Notes: generated by a model from the letters alone, not told the origin. Shown: positions 1 through 5,862, counted from the stretch's first letter. The stretch is 19,071 bases of DNA from JALFST01 sp022779285 (GCA_050313895.1 JBNPMI010000022.1); one strand, 5' to 3'. A program made the numbers and translations.

Positions 1-1
1 G

Positions 2-145
2 GTGTCCTGTGGATGCTTTACCGGCTCTATTGATGAGTTCTTGGCAGCCGCCAAAAAGAAGCACGGCGACAATCACCACGGCAAAATGTACAAGATGGCG
101 GCAGAGCTTGCAAGGGTGCAAATTTTGGAGGGAAACAAGGAATGA
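2..145 (+). CDS. C-terminal end of an unidentified phage protein (partial)
   Basis: A reading frame is open from the first bases of the window and stops at TGA 143-145, giving 47 residues of a C-terminus. It contains a Cys-rich CGCFTGSIDEF motif, then KKKHGDNHHGK and an amphipathic helix. The stop overlaps the ATG of the next small ORF (ATGA), the usual tight packing of phage operons, which supports it being a true gene end. I have an impression of similar GCFxGTxxEF...HGD tails on phage early proteins but cannot name the family, and the function is unknown. A longer out-of-frame ORF over the same bases (9-197) has poor composition and is taken as a shadow. Confidence 0.6.
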   Translation: MSCGCFTGSIDEFLAAAKKKHGDNHHGKMYKMAAELARVQILEGNKE

Positions 146-210
146 AAAAAGAGCAAAAGAAAACGCCGCCTGTAAGGGCGACGATTTCAGAAGGTGAGAT
201 TCAGTTGTGA
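142..210 (+). CDS. Very small ORF, 22 residues, unknown
   Basis: ATG 142 overlaps the preceding stop as ATGA and reads 22 codons (MKKEQKKTPPVR...) to TGA 208-210. The peptide is Lys-rich. The GGAGG at 129-133 gives a possible ribosome site inside the upstream gene with spacing of about 8 bases. Translational coupling is likely if it is expressed, but nothing beyond position and start signal supports function. Confidence 0.3.
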   Translation: MKKEQKKTPPVRATISEGEIQL

Positions 211-253
211 ACACTGCTATCTGTAGCCTGAGTATACCACATTGGAGGATCTT

Positions 254-460
254 ATGGAAAAAATATTCGCTCATTGTGCCCAATGCGGCATAGAAATCTA
301 TGACGGCGAATGGGCGTATCACGATGGAGAACGTATTTTATGCGAGGCCTGCTTAGACCGGTACACGAATTTTCAGAATCGGGATGATGATTTTGAAATG
401 GACGAGGCGGATCACCAATGGAGTGAATCAAAGGAGAATTGGCATGGCGTTGCAATATAA
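254..460 (+). CDS. Small zinc-ribbon protein
   Basis: This 68-residue protein starts at ATG 254, five bases after GGAGG (244-248). An upstream in-frame TTG at 242 lies before that site and is rejected. Two CxxC knuckles (Cys8/Cys11 in CAQC and Cys30/Cys33 in CEAC) are 18 residues apart, which is the pattern of a single zinc ribbon or half-LIM finger. The C-terminal half is very acidic. The 3' end overlaps the exonuclease gene by 17 bases, so the two are probably co-translated. Small zinc proteins are common in phage early operons. A role as an adaptor or DNA-binding accessory to the recombination genes is only an inference from position. Confidence 0.75.
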   Translation: MEKIFAHCAQCGIEIYDGEWAYHDGERILCEACLDRYTNFQNRDDDFEMDEADHQWSESKENWHGVAI

Positions 461-1421
461 GGTCATTGCGAATCAATCGAATTTGAGCAGGCAAGAGTGG
501 CTGGAGAAACGATCAAGCTACCTTGGCGGCTCCGATGCGGCTGCTGCCATTGGACTCAATCCTTGGAAATCGCCCTTTCAGGTATGGATGGAAAAAAGAT
601 CTGTAGGTAAGGACAACTCACAAAAGGATGATGACGCCCTGAAGCTTTGGTATGGGCGAGAAGCCGAGGAGATGATTGCGAAGCGCTTTGAATTGGAGAC
701 GGGGAAAAAGGTCAGACGAAACAACGCCATGATGGTCTCCATGAAATGGCCATGGATGCTTGCGGATATTGATCGAGAGGTTGTCGGAGAAAATGCGATT
801 TTAGAAATCAAGACCAGTGCAGCATGGAATCGTGATCAATGGAAAGATGGCGGACTCCCCATACAGTACGAGATCCAATGTCATCACTATATGGCGGTAA
901 CAGGAGCGGAAAAATGTTATATCGCCGTCATGTTCGGAGCAGGAGATGCGTTTGAAATTCGCGAACTTGATCGAGATGAGGAACTGATACAGACATTGGC
1001 GGAGGAAGAATCTGCATTTTGGTCAAAAGTAGTAAATGGCAAGATGCCTGACCCGGATGGTTCGCAGGTATACTCTGAGGCATTGGCAGAGATGTTTCCT
1101 GGGCGCGCGGAATCGAAACAAGAAGCCATTGAATTAGACAGCAACGGATTCAACCTTGATCTTTACTTTTACGCCATTGAACAGGCGAAGCAATGGGAAG
1201 AGAAGGCTAAAAAAATTGAACAGGAAATTAAGATCGCAATGCAAGATGATCAGAGAGCTGTGATTGGCGGCAGAGCAAGCGTATCTTGGACAGTATGCCA
1301 GTCCACAAGACTGGACGCAAAAAAGCTGCGAGAGGAACTGCCCGAAATTTTTGAAAAGTACGCAAAAACGAGCGAATACAGGCGTTTTCACATTAAGAAA
1401 ATAGAGGAGGAAACAGAATGA
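444..1421 (+). CDS. yqaJ: YqaJ/lambda-exonuclease-type viral recombinase
   Basis: This 325-residue protein belongs to the YqaJ family of phage alkaline exonucleases (PD-(D/E)XK fold), which resect double-stranded ends to give 3' single strands for the partner annealase. Visible signatures are the N-terminal GGSDAAAAIG at residues 28-37, the GREAEEM helix with Glu73/Glu75, Asp108/Asp110 in MLADIDRE, and the catalytic ILEIKTS with Glu121 and Lys123. These are followed by the PIQYEIQCHHYMAVTG helix typical of the family. ATG 444 is chosen because AAGGAG lies at 431-436. The frame is open upstream to 384 but without family-like sequence. The stop overlaps the RecT start (ATGA at 1418-1421), giving the classic SynExo two-gene pair. 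Family confidence is high; processive exonuclease activity is inferred from family. Confidence 0.93.
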   Translation: MALQYKVIANQSNLSRQEWLEKRSSYLGGSDAAAAIGLNPWKSPFQVWMEKRSVGKDNSQKDDDALKLWYGREAEEMIAKRFELETGKKVRRNNAMMVSMKWPWMLADIDREVVGENAILEIKTSAAWNRDQWKDGGLPIQYEIQCHHYMAVTGAEKCYIAVMFGAGDAFEIRELDRDEELIQTLAEEESAFWSKVVNGKMPDPDGSQVYSEALAEMFPGRAESKQEAIELDSNGFNLDLYFYAIEQAKQWEEKAKKIEQEIKIAMQDDQRAVIGGRASVSWTVCQSTRLDAKKLREELPEIFEKYAKTSEYRRFHIKKIEEETE

Positions 1422-2284
1422 CGACGAATGCAAAAAGCGCATTGGCAGCAAAGCAACATGGGGGAAAGATTTCGGCAACGGATAATATGCGAGGATTACT
1501 TCATGCAATGGGAGAGCAGATCAGGATGGCACTTCCCGAGAACATTCAGTCCGAAAGATTTCAGCGCGTCGCATTGACCGCTTTCAGTGGGAATCCAAAG
1601 TTACAAAAAGCGGATCCGGTCAGTTTTATCGCAGCGATGATGCAATCTGCACAGTTAGGACTTGAGCCGAATACGCCCCTTGGACAGGCGTATTTGATTC
1701 CCTATGGCAATCAGATTCAATTTCAAATCGGCTATAAGGGCTTGATTGATTTAGCGCTTCGATCGGGAAAATATAGATCTATTTATGCACATGAGGTGCG
1801 TGAAAATGATGAATTTTCGATTGAGTATGGAATTGAGGAAACAATCAAACATGTTCCTAATATGGTGGGAGATCGAGGAGAAGTGACCGGATATTATGCG
1901 GTATATAAGCTTGAAAATGGAGGATATGGCATGTTTTACATGACAAAAAAGGAAGTCATGGAGCATGCAAGGAAATTTTCCAAAACATTCAATAACGGCC
2001 CGTGGAAAACGGATTTTGACGCAATGGCAAAGAAAACGGTATTAAAACAAGTCCTCAAATACGCGCCCATGTCAATCGAATTACAACAGGCAACATCAAT
2101 CGATGAGAATGTTATGGACAGCAAAAAGGCACAGGAAGCGCTTGACGAGAATGTCATTGATGTTGCTTGGCAGTCTGTTGAGGAACTGGAAGAGAGTGAA
2201 CCTGCTCCATCAGATGTTTCCCAAAAAGAAACAACCGGATTTTTTGAAGAAGGGTTTCATCCAATCGAAGGAAGTGAGGTTTAA
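1418..2284 (+). CDS. recT: RecT-family single-strand annealing protein
   Basis: This 288-residue protein matches the RecT/Red-beta-like annealase family. It coats the single strands made by the exonuclease and promotes annealing and recombination. The conserved core is clear: the ALTAFSGNPKLQKADPVSFIAA region, then AQLGLEPNTPLGQAYLIPY, the FQIGYKGLIDLALRSG block, YYAVYKLENG, and the KTDFDAMAKKTVLKQVLKYAP helix near residues 190-215. The C-terminal tail after about residue 240 is acidic, as usual for RecT. The ribosome site GAGGAGG (1404-1410) lies inside the upstream gene and the start is overlapped with its stop. Length is normal for the family (about 270-300). Confidence 0.95.
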   Translation: MTTNAKSALAAKQHGGKISATDNMRGLLHAMGEQIRMALPENIQSERFQRVALTAFSGNPKLQKADPVSFIAAMMQSAQLGLEPNTPLGQAYLIPYGNQIQFQIGYKGLIDLALRSGKYRSIYAHEVRENDEFSIEYGIEETIKHVPNMVGDRGEVTGYYAVYKLENGGYGMFYMTKKEVMEHARKFSKTFNNGPWKTDFDAMAKKTVLKQVLKYAPMSIELQQATSIDENVMDSKKAQEALDENVIDVAWQSVEELEESEPAPSDVSQKETTGFFEEGFHPIEGSEV

Positions 2285-2315
2285 TACATCTCACTTCCCA
2301 TCTTAGGAGGTGGAC

Positions 2316-2696
2316 ATGAACGGTTGGATTAAGCTTTATCGGAAGCTGCTGGAGAGTCCTATTTGGAGACAAGGAACACATGCGCAACAAGCGATTCTGA
2401 TTACCCTTCTTTTGATGGCGAATCACAAAGAGACAACATGTTTTTTTGCAGGAGAAACGCACACGCTGATGCCCGGACAAATTTTCACATCGATGTCTCA
2501 AATTGCAAAAAATGCAAACGCCACAAGGAAAGAAGTGAGAAGTGCGCTGGAAAAATTTGAAAAATTGCATTTTACGGCCATGTCAAGGGCAGGAAATCAA
2601 AGCCTTGTAACCATTGAAAATTGGCCATTTTACCAAAATCAAGAGGACGAAAAAGAGGAAGAAGGGCCAATGAAGGGCCAATTAAGGGCCAATTAA
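2316..2696 (+). CDS. DnaD-like phage replication organiser, N-terminal part (frame broken at 2694)
   Basis: ATG 2316 follows AGGAGG (2305-2310) by five bases. The 126-residue product begins MNGWIKLYRKLLESPIW, the hallmark N-terminus of phage replisome organisers (winged-helix DNA-binding domain). SMSQIAKNANATRKEVRSAL is the recognition region and IENWPFYQ ends the domain near residue 108. A Glu/Lys linker then enters an 11-bp tandem repeat and stops at TAA 2694-2696. The rest of the protein continues in the next frame from 2686, where GPIKGQ follows directly, with no ribosome site of its own. I infer that this and the next entry are halves of one gene split by repeat-number change, unless ribosomal frameshifting joins them. 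The role is origin binding and helicase loading. Confidence 0.8.
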   Translation: MNGWIKLYRKLLESPIWRQGTHAQQAILITLLLMANHKETTCFFAGETHTLMPGQIFTSMSQIAKNANATRKEVRSALEKFEKLHFTAMSRAGNQSLVTIENWPFYQNQEDEKEEEGPMKGQLRAN

Positions 2697-2750
2697 GGGC
2701 CAACCTTCCTTATTAAAAGAATGTAAGAATATTAAGAATATATATATATT
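2619..2750. other. Candidate replication origin: iterons plus AT-rich unwinding tract
   Basis: The inverted copy (2619-2626) and direct repeats (2664-2704) are followed at once by 2710-2750, which has only four G/C bases in 41 and ends in an alternating TA run. Iterons next to an AT-rich unwinding element inside the initiator gene is the arrangement of lambda-type phage origins. The gene itself encodes a replication organiser of a type that often binds within its own coding sequence. Direct binding is not shown. Confidence 0.5.
2664..2704 (+). repeat. 11-bp direct repeats (iteron-like) inside replication gene
   Basis: Units begin at 2664 (GGGCCAATGAA), 2675 and 2686 (both GGGCCAATTAA), with a partial fourth at 2697 (GGGCCAAC). 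The period of exactly 11 bp, about one helical turn, puts all copies on the same DNA face. An inverted 8-bp match (AATTGGCC) lies at 2619-2626. Because 11 is not a multiple of 3, each gain or loss of a unit changes the reading frame of the surrounding gene. Seen directly; the iteron role is inferred. Confidence 0.85.
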
Positions 2751-3342
2751 GTCGGGCAAGCCCGACGATACGACGGTGAAAAACGGCAAGGCCAACGACA
2801 CTGCACCAGTTGAAGAGACTGCAATCGCCAACGACACGGATTTATTCGGAGAGACTATTGCAGCCAGCGACGCAGCTTTTGTGGGAGAGACCGAGCCGAA
2901 ACAAGACAATCATGGCAAGGCCAGCGACACGGATTTATTCGGAGAGACCAAGCCAAAACAAGAGATTCCGCCGTATCAGGAAATCATTGACTACCTCAAT
3001 CGCGTTACCGGGCATAGTTACAAGGCGACAACCGCCAATACGAAAAAACAGATTTTAGCACGATGGCGGGAAGGATGGAGGCTCCATGATTTTTACAAAG
3101 TCATTGACACAAGGTTTCAGGCGTGGGGTTCAGATCCGCAAATGATGGACTATTTAAGGCCCTTTACACTTTTCGGGCCAAAGTTCGAAAGTTATTTACA
3201 AAATGCCGAGAATCCAAGGGGAGAGAAGAAATATCCGAAGTATGTAAAAAACGATACGCGGATGTCGAAGGAAGAGCGGAAAGAATGGGTGAAAAAGAAG
3301 CTGGAGTATTCGAAGAAAAAAAGCTTACGGGGGGATTTGTAA
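2686..3342 (+). pseudogene. Replication organiser, C-terminal part in shifted frame
   Basis: The frame is open from 2686 (after TAA 2683-2685) to TAA 3340-3342. The first possible start is TTG 2749, with no Shine-Dalgarno before it, because the preceding bases are almost pure A/T. Translation from 2686 reads GPIKGQPSLLKECKNIKNIY and on into the 2749 segment, which looks like uninterrupted linker of the same family. A variable linker with repeated NDTDLFGET-type units (about 2775-2965) is followed by the conserved phage replication C-terminal domain (TIGR02220 type): EIIDYLNRVTGHSY, ILARWREGW, FYKVIDTRFQAW, YLRPFTLFGPKFESYL. This domain normally sits at the end of a protein of about 300-340 residues, and removing two 11-bp repeat units would restore one 334-residue frame. 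Whether the piece is translated at all is uncertain. Confidence 0.7.
2832..2948 (+). repeat. In-frame linker repeat of the replication protein
   Basis: A 24-bp identical block at 2832-2855 recurs at 2925-2948, 93 bp apart (31 codons), encoding DTDLFGET twice. Looser copies (NDTAPVEET, SDAAFVGET) lie just before and between. It is a flexible acidic linker between the DNA-binding and C-terminal domains, probably grown by repeat duplication. Confidence 0.75.
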
Positions 3343-3683
3343 TGGGAGTTTTAGACATTGACAGCGGATATCTATCCAACATCAAACAAGATTTAAACTC
3401 AAGCATATTTGAGGCGGCACGTCGTGTTACACACAACATCAAAACCAAAGTCACATTAACGCTTGAGTTTAGCAGTCCGGAGAATAAAAGTGATGGCGTT
3501 GAAGAATTTGAGAAAGAGACGGAGATCGACTACAACATCAAGGTCACAACGCAGGAGATCCCCTTCCAAAACAAAGACTACACCGCACCGCTTGCATTAT
3601 CGGAGAACCAATATGGCATTTTGACTGCCCGTAGGGCTGACGGACAGATCAGCGTGTTTGACAGCGAGGACGACGATGAGTGA
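3342..3683 (+). CDS. Conserved-looking phage protein of unknown function, 113 residues
   Basis: ATG 3342 overlaps the previous stop (TAATG) and lies five bases after a GGGGGA stretch (about 3331-3336). Longer in-frame extension back to 3123 runs antiparallel in sense to the replication gene's own frame and is rejected. The product starts MGVLDIDSGYLSNIKQDL, has a helical N-third, then alternating beta-type segments (KVTLTLEFSS, EIDYNIKVTTQ) and an acidic C-terminus ending in EDDDE. The layout loosely recalls small phage proteins sometimes labelled 'replication terminator protein', but the match is only architectural. Position after the replication gene suggests a replication or recombination accessory. 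Function unknown. Confidence 0.7.
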   Translation: MGVLDIDSGYLSNIKQDLNSSIFEAARRVTHNIKTKVTLTLEFSSPENKSDGVEEFEKETEIDYNIKVTTQEIPFQNKDYTAPLALSENQYGILTARRADGQISVFDSEDDDE

Positions 3684-3909
3684 GATGGATAGCCTCGGAT
3701 TTTTAAGGGAGCTGGAGAAAAAGCGACACCAAAAAGAGTACCTCGATCGAGTGAATCAATGGATTGCAGATTCGCAGAGCATGTTGCGAACAAATTTAAT
3801 AGCCATACGCAAACAAGATGATCAATTCGTGTATGGATACCAGGAGGGATATCAAAGAGCGCTTTTAGAACTCAAGGACTTAGCGGAGAAAGAGTATGAG
3901 ACGGAGTAA
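3676..3909 (+). CDS. Small phage protein of unknown function, 77 residues
   Basis: ATG 3676 overlaps the end of the upstream gene by eight bases. The TTG 18 bases upstream has no better signal and is not preferred. A second in-frame ATG at 3685 cannot be excluded. The product is mostly charged helix (FLRELEKKRHQKEYLDRVNQW), with a mid-region RKQDDQFVYGYQEGYQRALLEL reminiscent of small phage proteins of this region. No motif for a catalytic function is visible. The last 14 bases overlap the DUF1064 gene, so it is part of the same translationally coupled run. Confidence 0.65.
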   Translation: MSEMDSLGFLRELEKKRHQKEYLDRVNQWIADSQSMLRTNLIAIRKQDDQFVYGYQEGYQRALLELKDLAEKEYETE

Positions 3910-4249
3910 ATTTAACGCTAAAAAAATAAGCTACAACGGCATGACATTCGACAGCCGTAAGGAGCTGGAGCGGTGGCAAACCCTCCGGCTCTTGGAGCGT
4001 GCAGGGAGGATTACGGAGCTTAGACGCCAAGTCAGATATCCATTGCAGTCGGCATACACTAACGGCGAGGGCAAGAGAATCCGTGAGATCACGTATATTG
4101 CCGATTTTGTATACCGTCCCATCAACGAGATAGGGACGCCTTGTGAGGTTGTTGTTGAGGACACCAAGGGCTATAAGACGGACATGTACCGGCTCAAAAA
4201 AAAGATGTTTGAGCGGGTATACTATCCGCTTGTGATTGTGGAGAGTTAG
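3896..4249 (+). CDS. DUF1064 family phage nuclease-like protein
   Basis: This 117-residue product matches the DUF1064 family in full length. It has an N-terminal NAKKISYNGMTFDSRKELER segment containing the conserved Asp-Ser-Lys/Glu helix, the ITELRRQVRYPL strand, ITYIADFVYR with Asp70, and VVVEDTKGYKTDMYRLKKKMFE with Glu88, Asp89 and Lys91. The Asp70 ... Asp89-x-Lys91 arrangement is that of a PD-(D/E)XK-type nuclease core. The family sits in phage replication/recombination modules where Holliday-junction resolvases such as RusA are otherwise found, so a DNA-processing role is a reasonable inference. It has not been shown here. ATG 3896 overlaps the previous gene, and GGAG at 3885-3888 serves as ribosome site. 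Confidence 0.88.
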   Translation: MRRSKFNAKKISYNGMTFDSRKELERWQTLRLLERAGRITELRRQVRYPLQSAYTNGEGKRIREITYIADFVYRPINEIGTPCEVVVEDTKGYKTDMYRLKKKMFERVYYPLVIVES

Positions 4250-4275
4250 ATGATAGCGGAAGAAAGGATATACGC

Positions 4276-4539
4276 ATGATTTTCTTAGGCAACCAAACGG
4301 TAGAGCAAATTGAGCATAGGTTAAAGATAACGCTCTCAAACGAGCACCGAAAATTTTTAGAGGAGCATCGACAAGAGCGGGTAAATAATACAGCTCTCAA
4401 GCCGGGAGCTTGGCATTGCTTTGATATACCCTTTATGATCATGACACATGATATGGAGACGGCAAAAATGTACAGAGACTTATTTTTGTCCTACGATCTC
4501 AAAAATAGTGAAAGTTTCAGTATTGCGTGTGAGTCTTAA
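4276..4539 (+). CDS. Small conserved phage protein, 87 residues, unknown
   Basis: ATG 4276 is preceded by GAAAGGA (4262-4268). The protein begins MIFLGNQTVEQIEHRL, continues with a charged helix, and has a characteristic KPGAWHCFDIPFMIMTHDMETAKMY core, followed by a C-terminal region ending in ACES. I recognise this WHCFDIPF pattern as recurring in small proteins of Firmicutes phages near the late regulator, but no function is known to me. A nine-codon ORF (4250-4279) starts right at the end of the upstream gene and ends in ATGA overlapping this start, which may couple translation. Confidence 0.72.
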   Translation: MIFLGNQTVEQIEHRLKITLSNEHRKFLEEHRQERVNNTALKPGAWHCFDIPFMIMTHDMETAKMYRDLFLSYDLKNSESFSIACES

Positions 4540-4560
4540 AAGCGGAGTTAGGGGGTGACG

Positions 4561-4983
4561 ATGGAGCTTACTAAAAAACAATTAGAGTCCGTACCTGTGA
4601 TCAAACGCAGGATTGCCCAAGCGGAGAAAGAGCTTAAAGAGCTTGAGGCGGATATGCCATGCGACGCTAAGGCTCTCACCCTCTCTCACAATCCAACACA
4701 CTCTAATTATCCTAAGGGGATTGATGATCAGATAGCGAAGTACTTAGACGATATCGAAGCACTCAAGCGGAGCATAGAGGCCCGGAAGAAGTATTTGGTC
4801 AGGCTCTTATTTTGGATCCATGCCCTGATTGACAAAATCGAGGATCCCGTTGCACAAGAGATTGTAGAGCTTCGGTGCGTGCAGGGGTTGACGTTTGAGG
4901 AGATTAGCGGTAGGACGCACTACTCTCTTTCGGGGGCGAGGCGGATCTATCTCAGATGTTTAGAGCGGGAGCAAATCTCATGA
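4561..4983 (+). CDS. Late transcriptional regulator, sigma-region-4-like (ArpU/DUF1492 type)
   Basis: This 140-residue product has a long coiled-coil N-half (ELTKKQLESVPVIKRRIAQAEKELKELEAD and a second helix after residue 60). The C-terminal helix-turn-helix covers about residues 98-138: EIVELRCVQGLTFEEISGRT then SLSGARRIYLRCLERE. This layout is that of the ArpU/DUF1492/RinA-like phage regulators, which activate the packaging-head-tail operon. Its location immediately before the HNH and terminase genes is the usual one. ATG 4561 is chosen with GGGGG at 4551-4555; an in-frame GTG at 4555 overlaps that site. Its likely target is the repeat region starting five bases after its stop. Confidence 0.85.
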   Translation: MELTKKQLESVPVIKRRIAQAEKELKELEADMPCDAKALTLSHNPTHSNYPKGIDDQIAKYLDDIEALKRSIEARKKYLVRLLFWIHALIDKIEDPVAQEIVELRCVQGLTFEEISGRTHYSLSGARRIYLRCLEREQIS

Positions 4984-4987
4984 TGAT

Positions 4988-5027
4988 TGCAAAAGTGCAA
5001 AAAGTGCAAATGCATATGTGCTATTGT
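4988..5027 (+). promoter_or_regulatory. Candidate late promoter with operator repeats
   Basis: Three TGCAAA units start at 4988, 4996 and 5005 (spacing 8 and 9), followed by TGCAT. A TG-n-TATTGT extended -10 element lies at 5019-5027, and no good -35 is seen at 17 bp, as expected for an activator-dependent promoter. It lies between the late regulator and the first packaging gene, the known site of action of ArpU/RinA-like activators. Repeats are seen; promoter activity is inferred. Confidence 0.5.
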
Positions 5028-5047
5028 AGTAGCGTAAAGATTTAGGC

Positions 5048-5079
5048 AAAAGCATTCTGCGCTGGCAGGGTGCTTTTTT
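5048..5079 (+). terminator. Intrinsic terminator hairpin in the late-operon leader
   Basis: AAAAGCA (5048-5054) pairs with TGCTTTT (5071-5077). The inner arms CTGC (5057-5060) and GCAG (5065-5068) also pair, with two possible G-U pairs between, giving a stem of about 13 pairs around loop GCTG. It ends in a run of six T (5074-5079). It lies only about 20 bases after the candidate late promoter and 14 bases before the HNH start codon, so it may end early transcripts, attenuate late ones, or both. Confidence 0.7.
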
Positions 5080-5093
5080 GATTGGAGGTAGAG

Positions 5094-5402
5094 GTGGCAA
5101 AGCCATGGGCAAAAGCATTTTACAATTCAGCGGCGTGGCGCAAAGCAAGAGCCGCACACATTGCAAAAGTCTATGGACTATGTGAGTGGTGCGGTGAGCC
5201 TGGCTACATCGTTGACCATATTGTGGAGCTGACTCCAGACAATATCAATAATCCAAACATCACATTGTCCGACTCCAATCTGCAATATCTTTGTCATTCT
5301 TGCCACAATCAAAAAACATTTCAAAAATTTTCGCCGACAAGGTCAGGATTAATTTTTGACAGCGATGGAAATTTGATTGAGGCCCCCCTCAAAAAATTTT
5401 GA
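5094..5402 (+). CDS. HNH endonuclease, packaging-associated
   Basis: This 102-residue HNH nuclease has Cys30/Cys33 (CEWC), the Asp41-His42 pair in IVDHIVEL, Asn62 in SDSNLQYLC, and Cys67/Cys70 followed by His71-Asn72 (CHSCHN). That is a complete zinc-bound beta-beta-alpha metal active site. Such small HNH proteins encoded right before the terminase genes are known to work with the terminase in cos-type DNA packaging of HK97-like phages. The start is taken as GTG 5094, five bases after GGAGG (5084-5088). The TTG at 5082 lies upstream of that site and is rejected. Confidence 0.92.
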   Translation: MAKPWAKAFYNSAAWRKARAAHIAKVYGLCEWCGEPGYIVDHIVELTPDNINNPNITLSDSNLQYLCHSCHNQKTFQKFSPTRSGLIFDSDGNLIEAPLKKF

Positions 5403-5499
5403 CACCGACCGCGTGGAGACCGGTGAGGGGAGGTAAAAAAAATACGCAGGCCATCACGCATAACCCCCTACCCAGAAAAGCGAGAAAGGAGGAGAAAGT

Positions 5500-5862
5500 T
5501 TGAGCGAAAAAACAAAAGAATCAAAAATTAAATCGGAAAAACGGCGTCTCAAAAACAAGTACAAAGATCTACCTCTCGACACGTTAGCAGTCCTTGAAGG
5601 TCTCCTCGATGAGGCGGCGTTTATGAGGGTGGAGCTCGAAGATATGAAAAAAGACATGATCATCAATGGCAGAGTTGAGCTCTTTAGCCAGTCCGATAAG
5701 ATGGAGCCCTATGAGAGAGAGCGTCCCGTGGTCAGACAATACACGCAGATGATGCGCAATTATCAAAATGCGCTCAAGCTCTTGGATGACAAATTGCCGA
5801 AGACGGATCCGAAGCCTAAACAAGAGTCAGACGGATTTGAGGAGTTTGTCAATGGCGTATAG
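5500..5862 (+). CDS. terS: Terminase small subunit (P27-like)
   Basis: The 120-residue product starts at TTG 5500, supported by AAAGGAGGA at 5486-5494; no ATG fits. It has a basic N-terminus, then a helical core (LDTLAVLEGLLDEAAFMRVELEDMK), the strand-like INGRVELFSQSDKMEPYERERP region, and VVRQYTQMMRNYQNALKLLDDKLP helix. This is the usual layout of P27-type small terminases. It recognises phage DNA and hands it to the large subunit. Its stop overlaps the large-subunit start by 11 bases, and it follows the HNH gene by about 100 bases. Family assignment rests on pattern and context. Confidence 0.85.
   Translation: MSEKTKESKIKSEKRRLKNKYKDLPLDTLAVLEGLLDEAAFMRVELEDMKKDMIINGRVELFSQSDKMEPYERERPVVRQYTQMMRNYQNALKLLDDKLPKTDPKPKQESDGFEEFVNGV

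Noticed and set aside
2103..2570. ORFs in other frames overlapping the end of recT and start of the replication gene
   Set aside because: Unlike protein composition and no start signals; both strands are explained by RecT and the replication organiser.
2664..2704. 11-bp repeats as a CRISPR-like array
   Set aside because: Units are contiguous with no spacers and far too short for CRISPR repeats.
3123..3341. Upstream extension of the 113-residue protein into the replication gene
   Set aside because: The extension is in a different frame from the conserved replication C-terminal domain and has no ribosome site; ATG 3342 has GGGGGA before it.
5011..5020. TGCATATGTG and nearby ATGCAT as an attachment or dyad operator site
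   Set aside because: Only short palindromic fragments are seen; no integrase is present and the direct TGCAAA repeats explain the region better.
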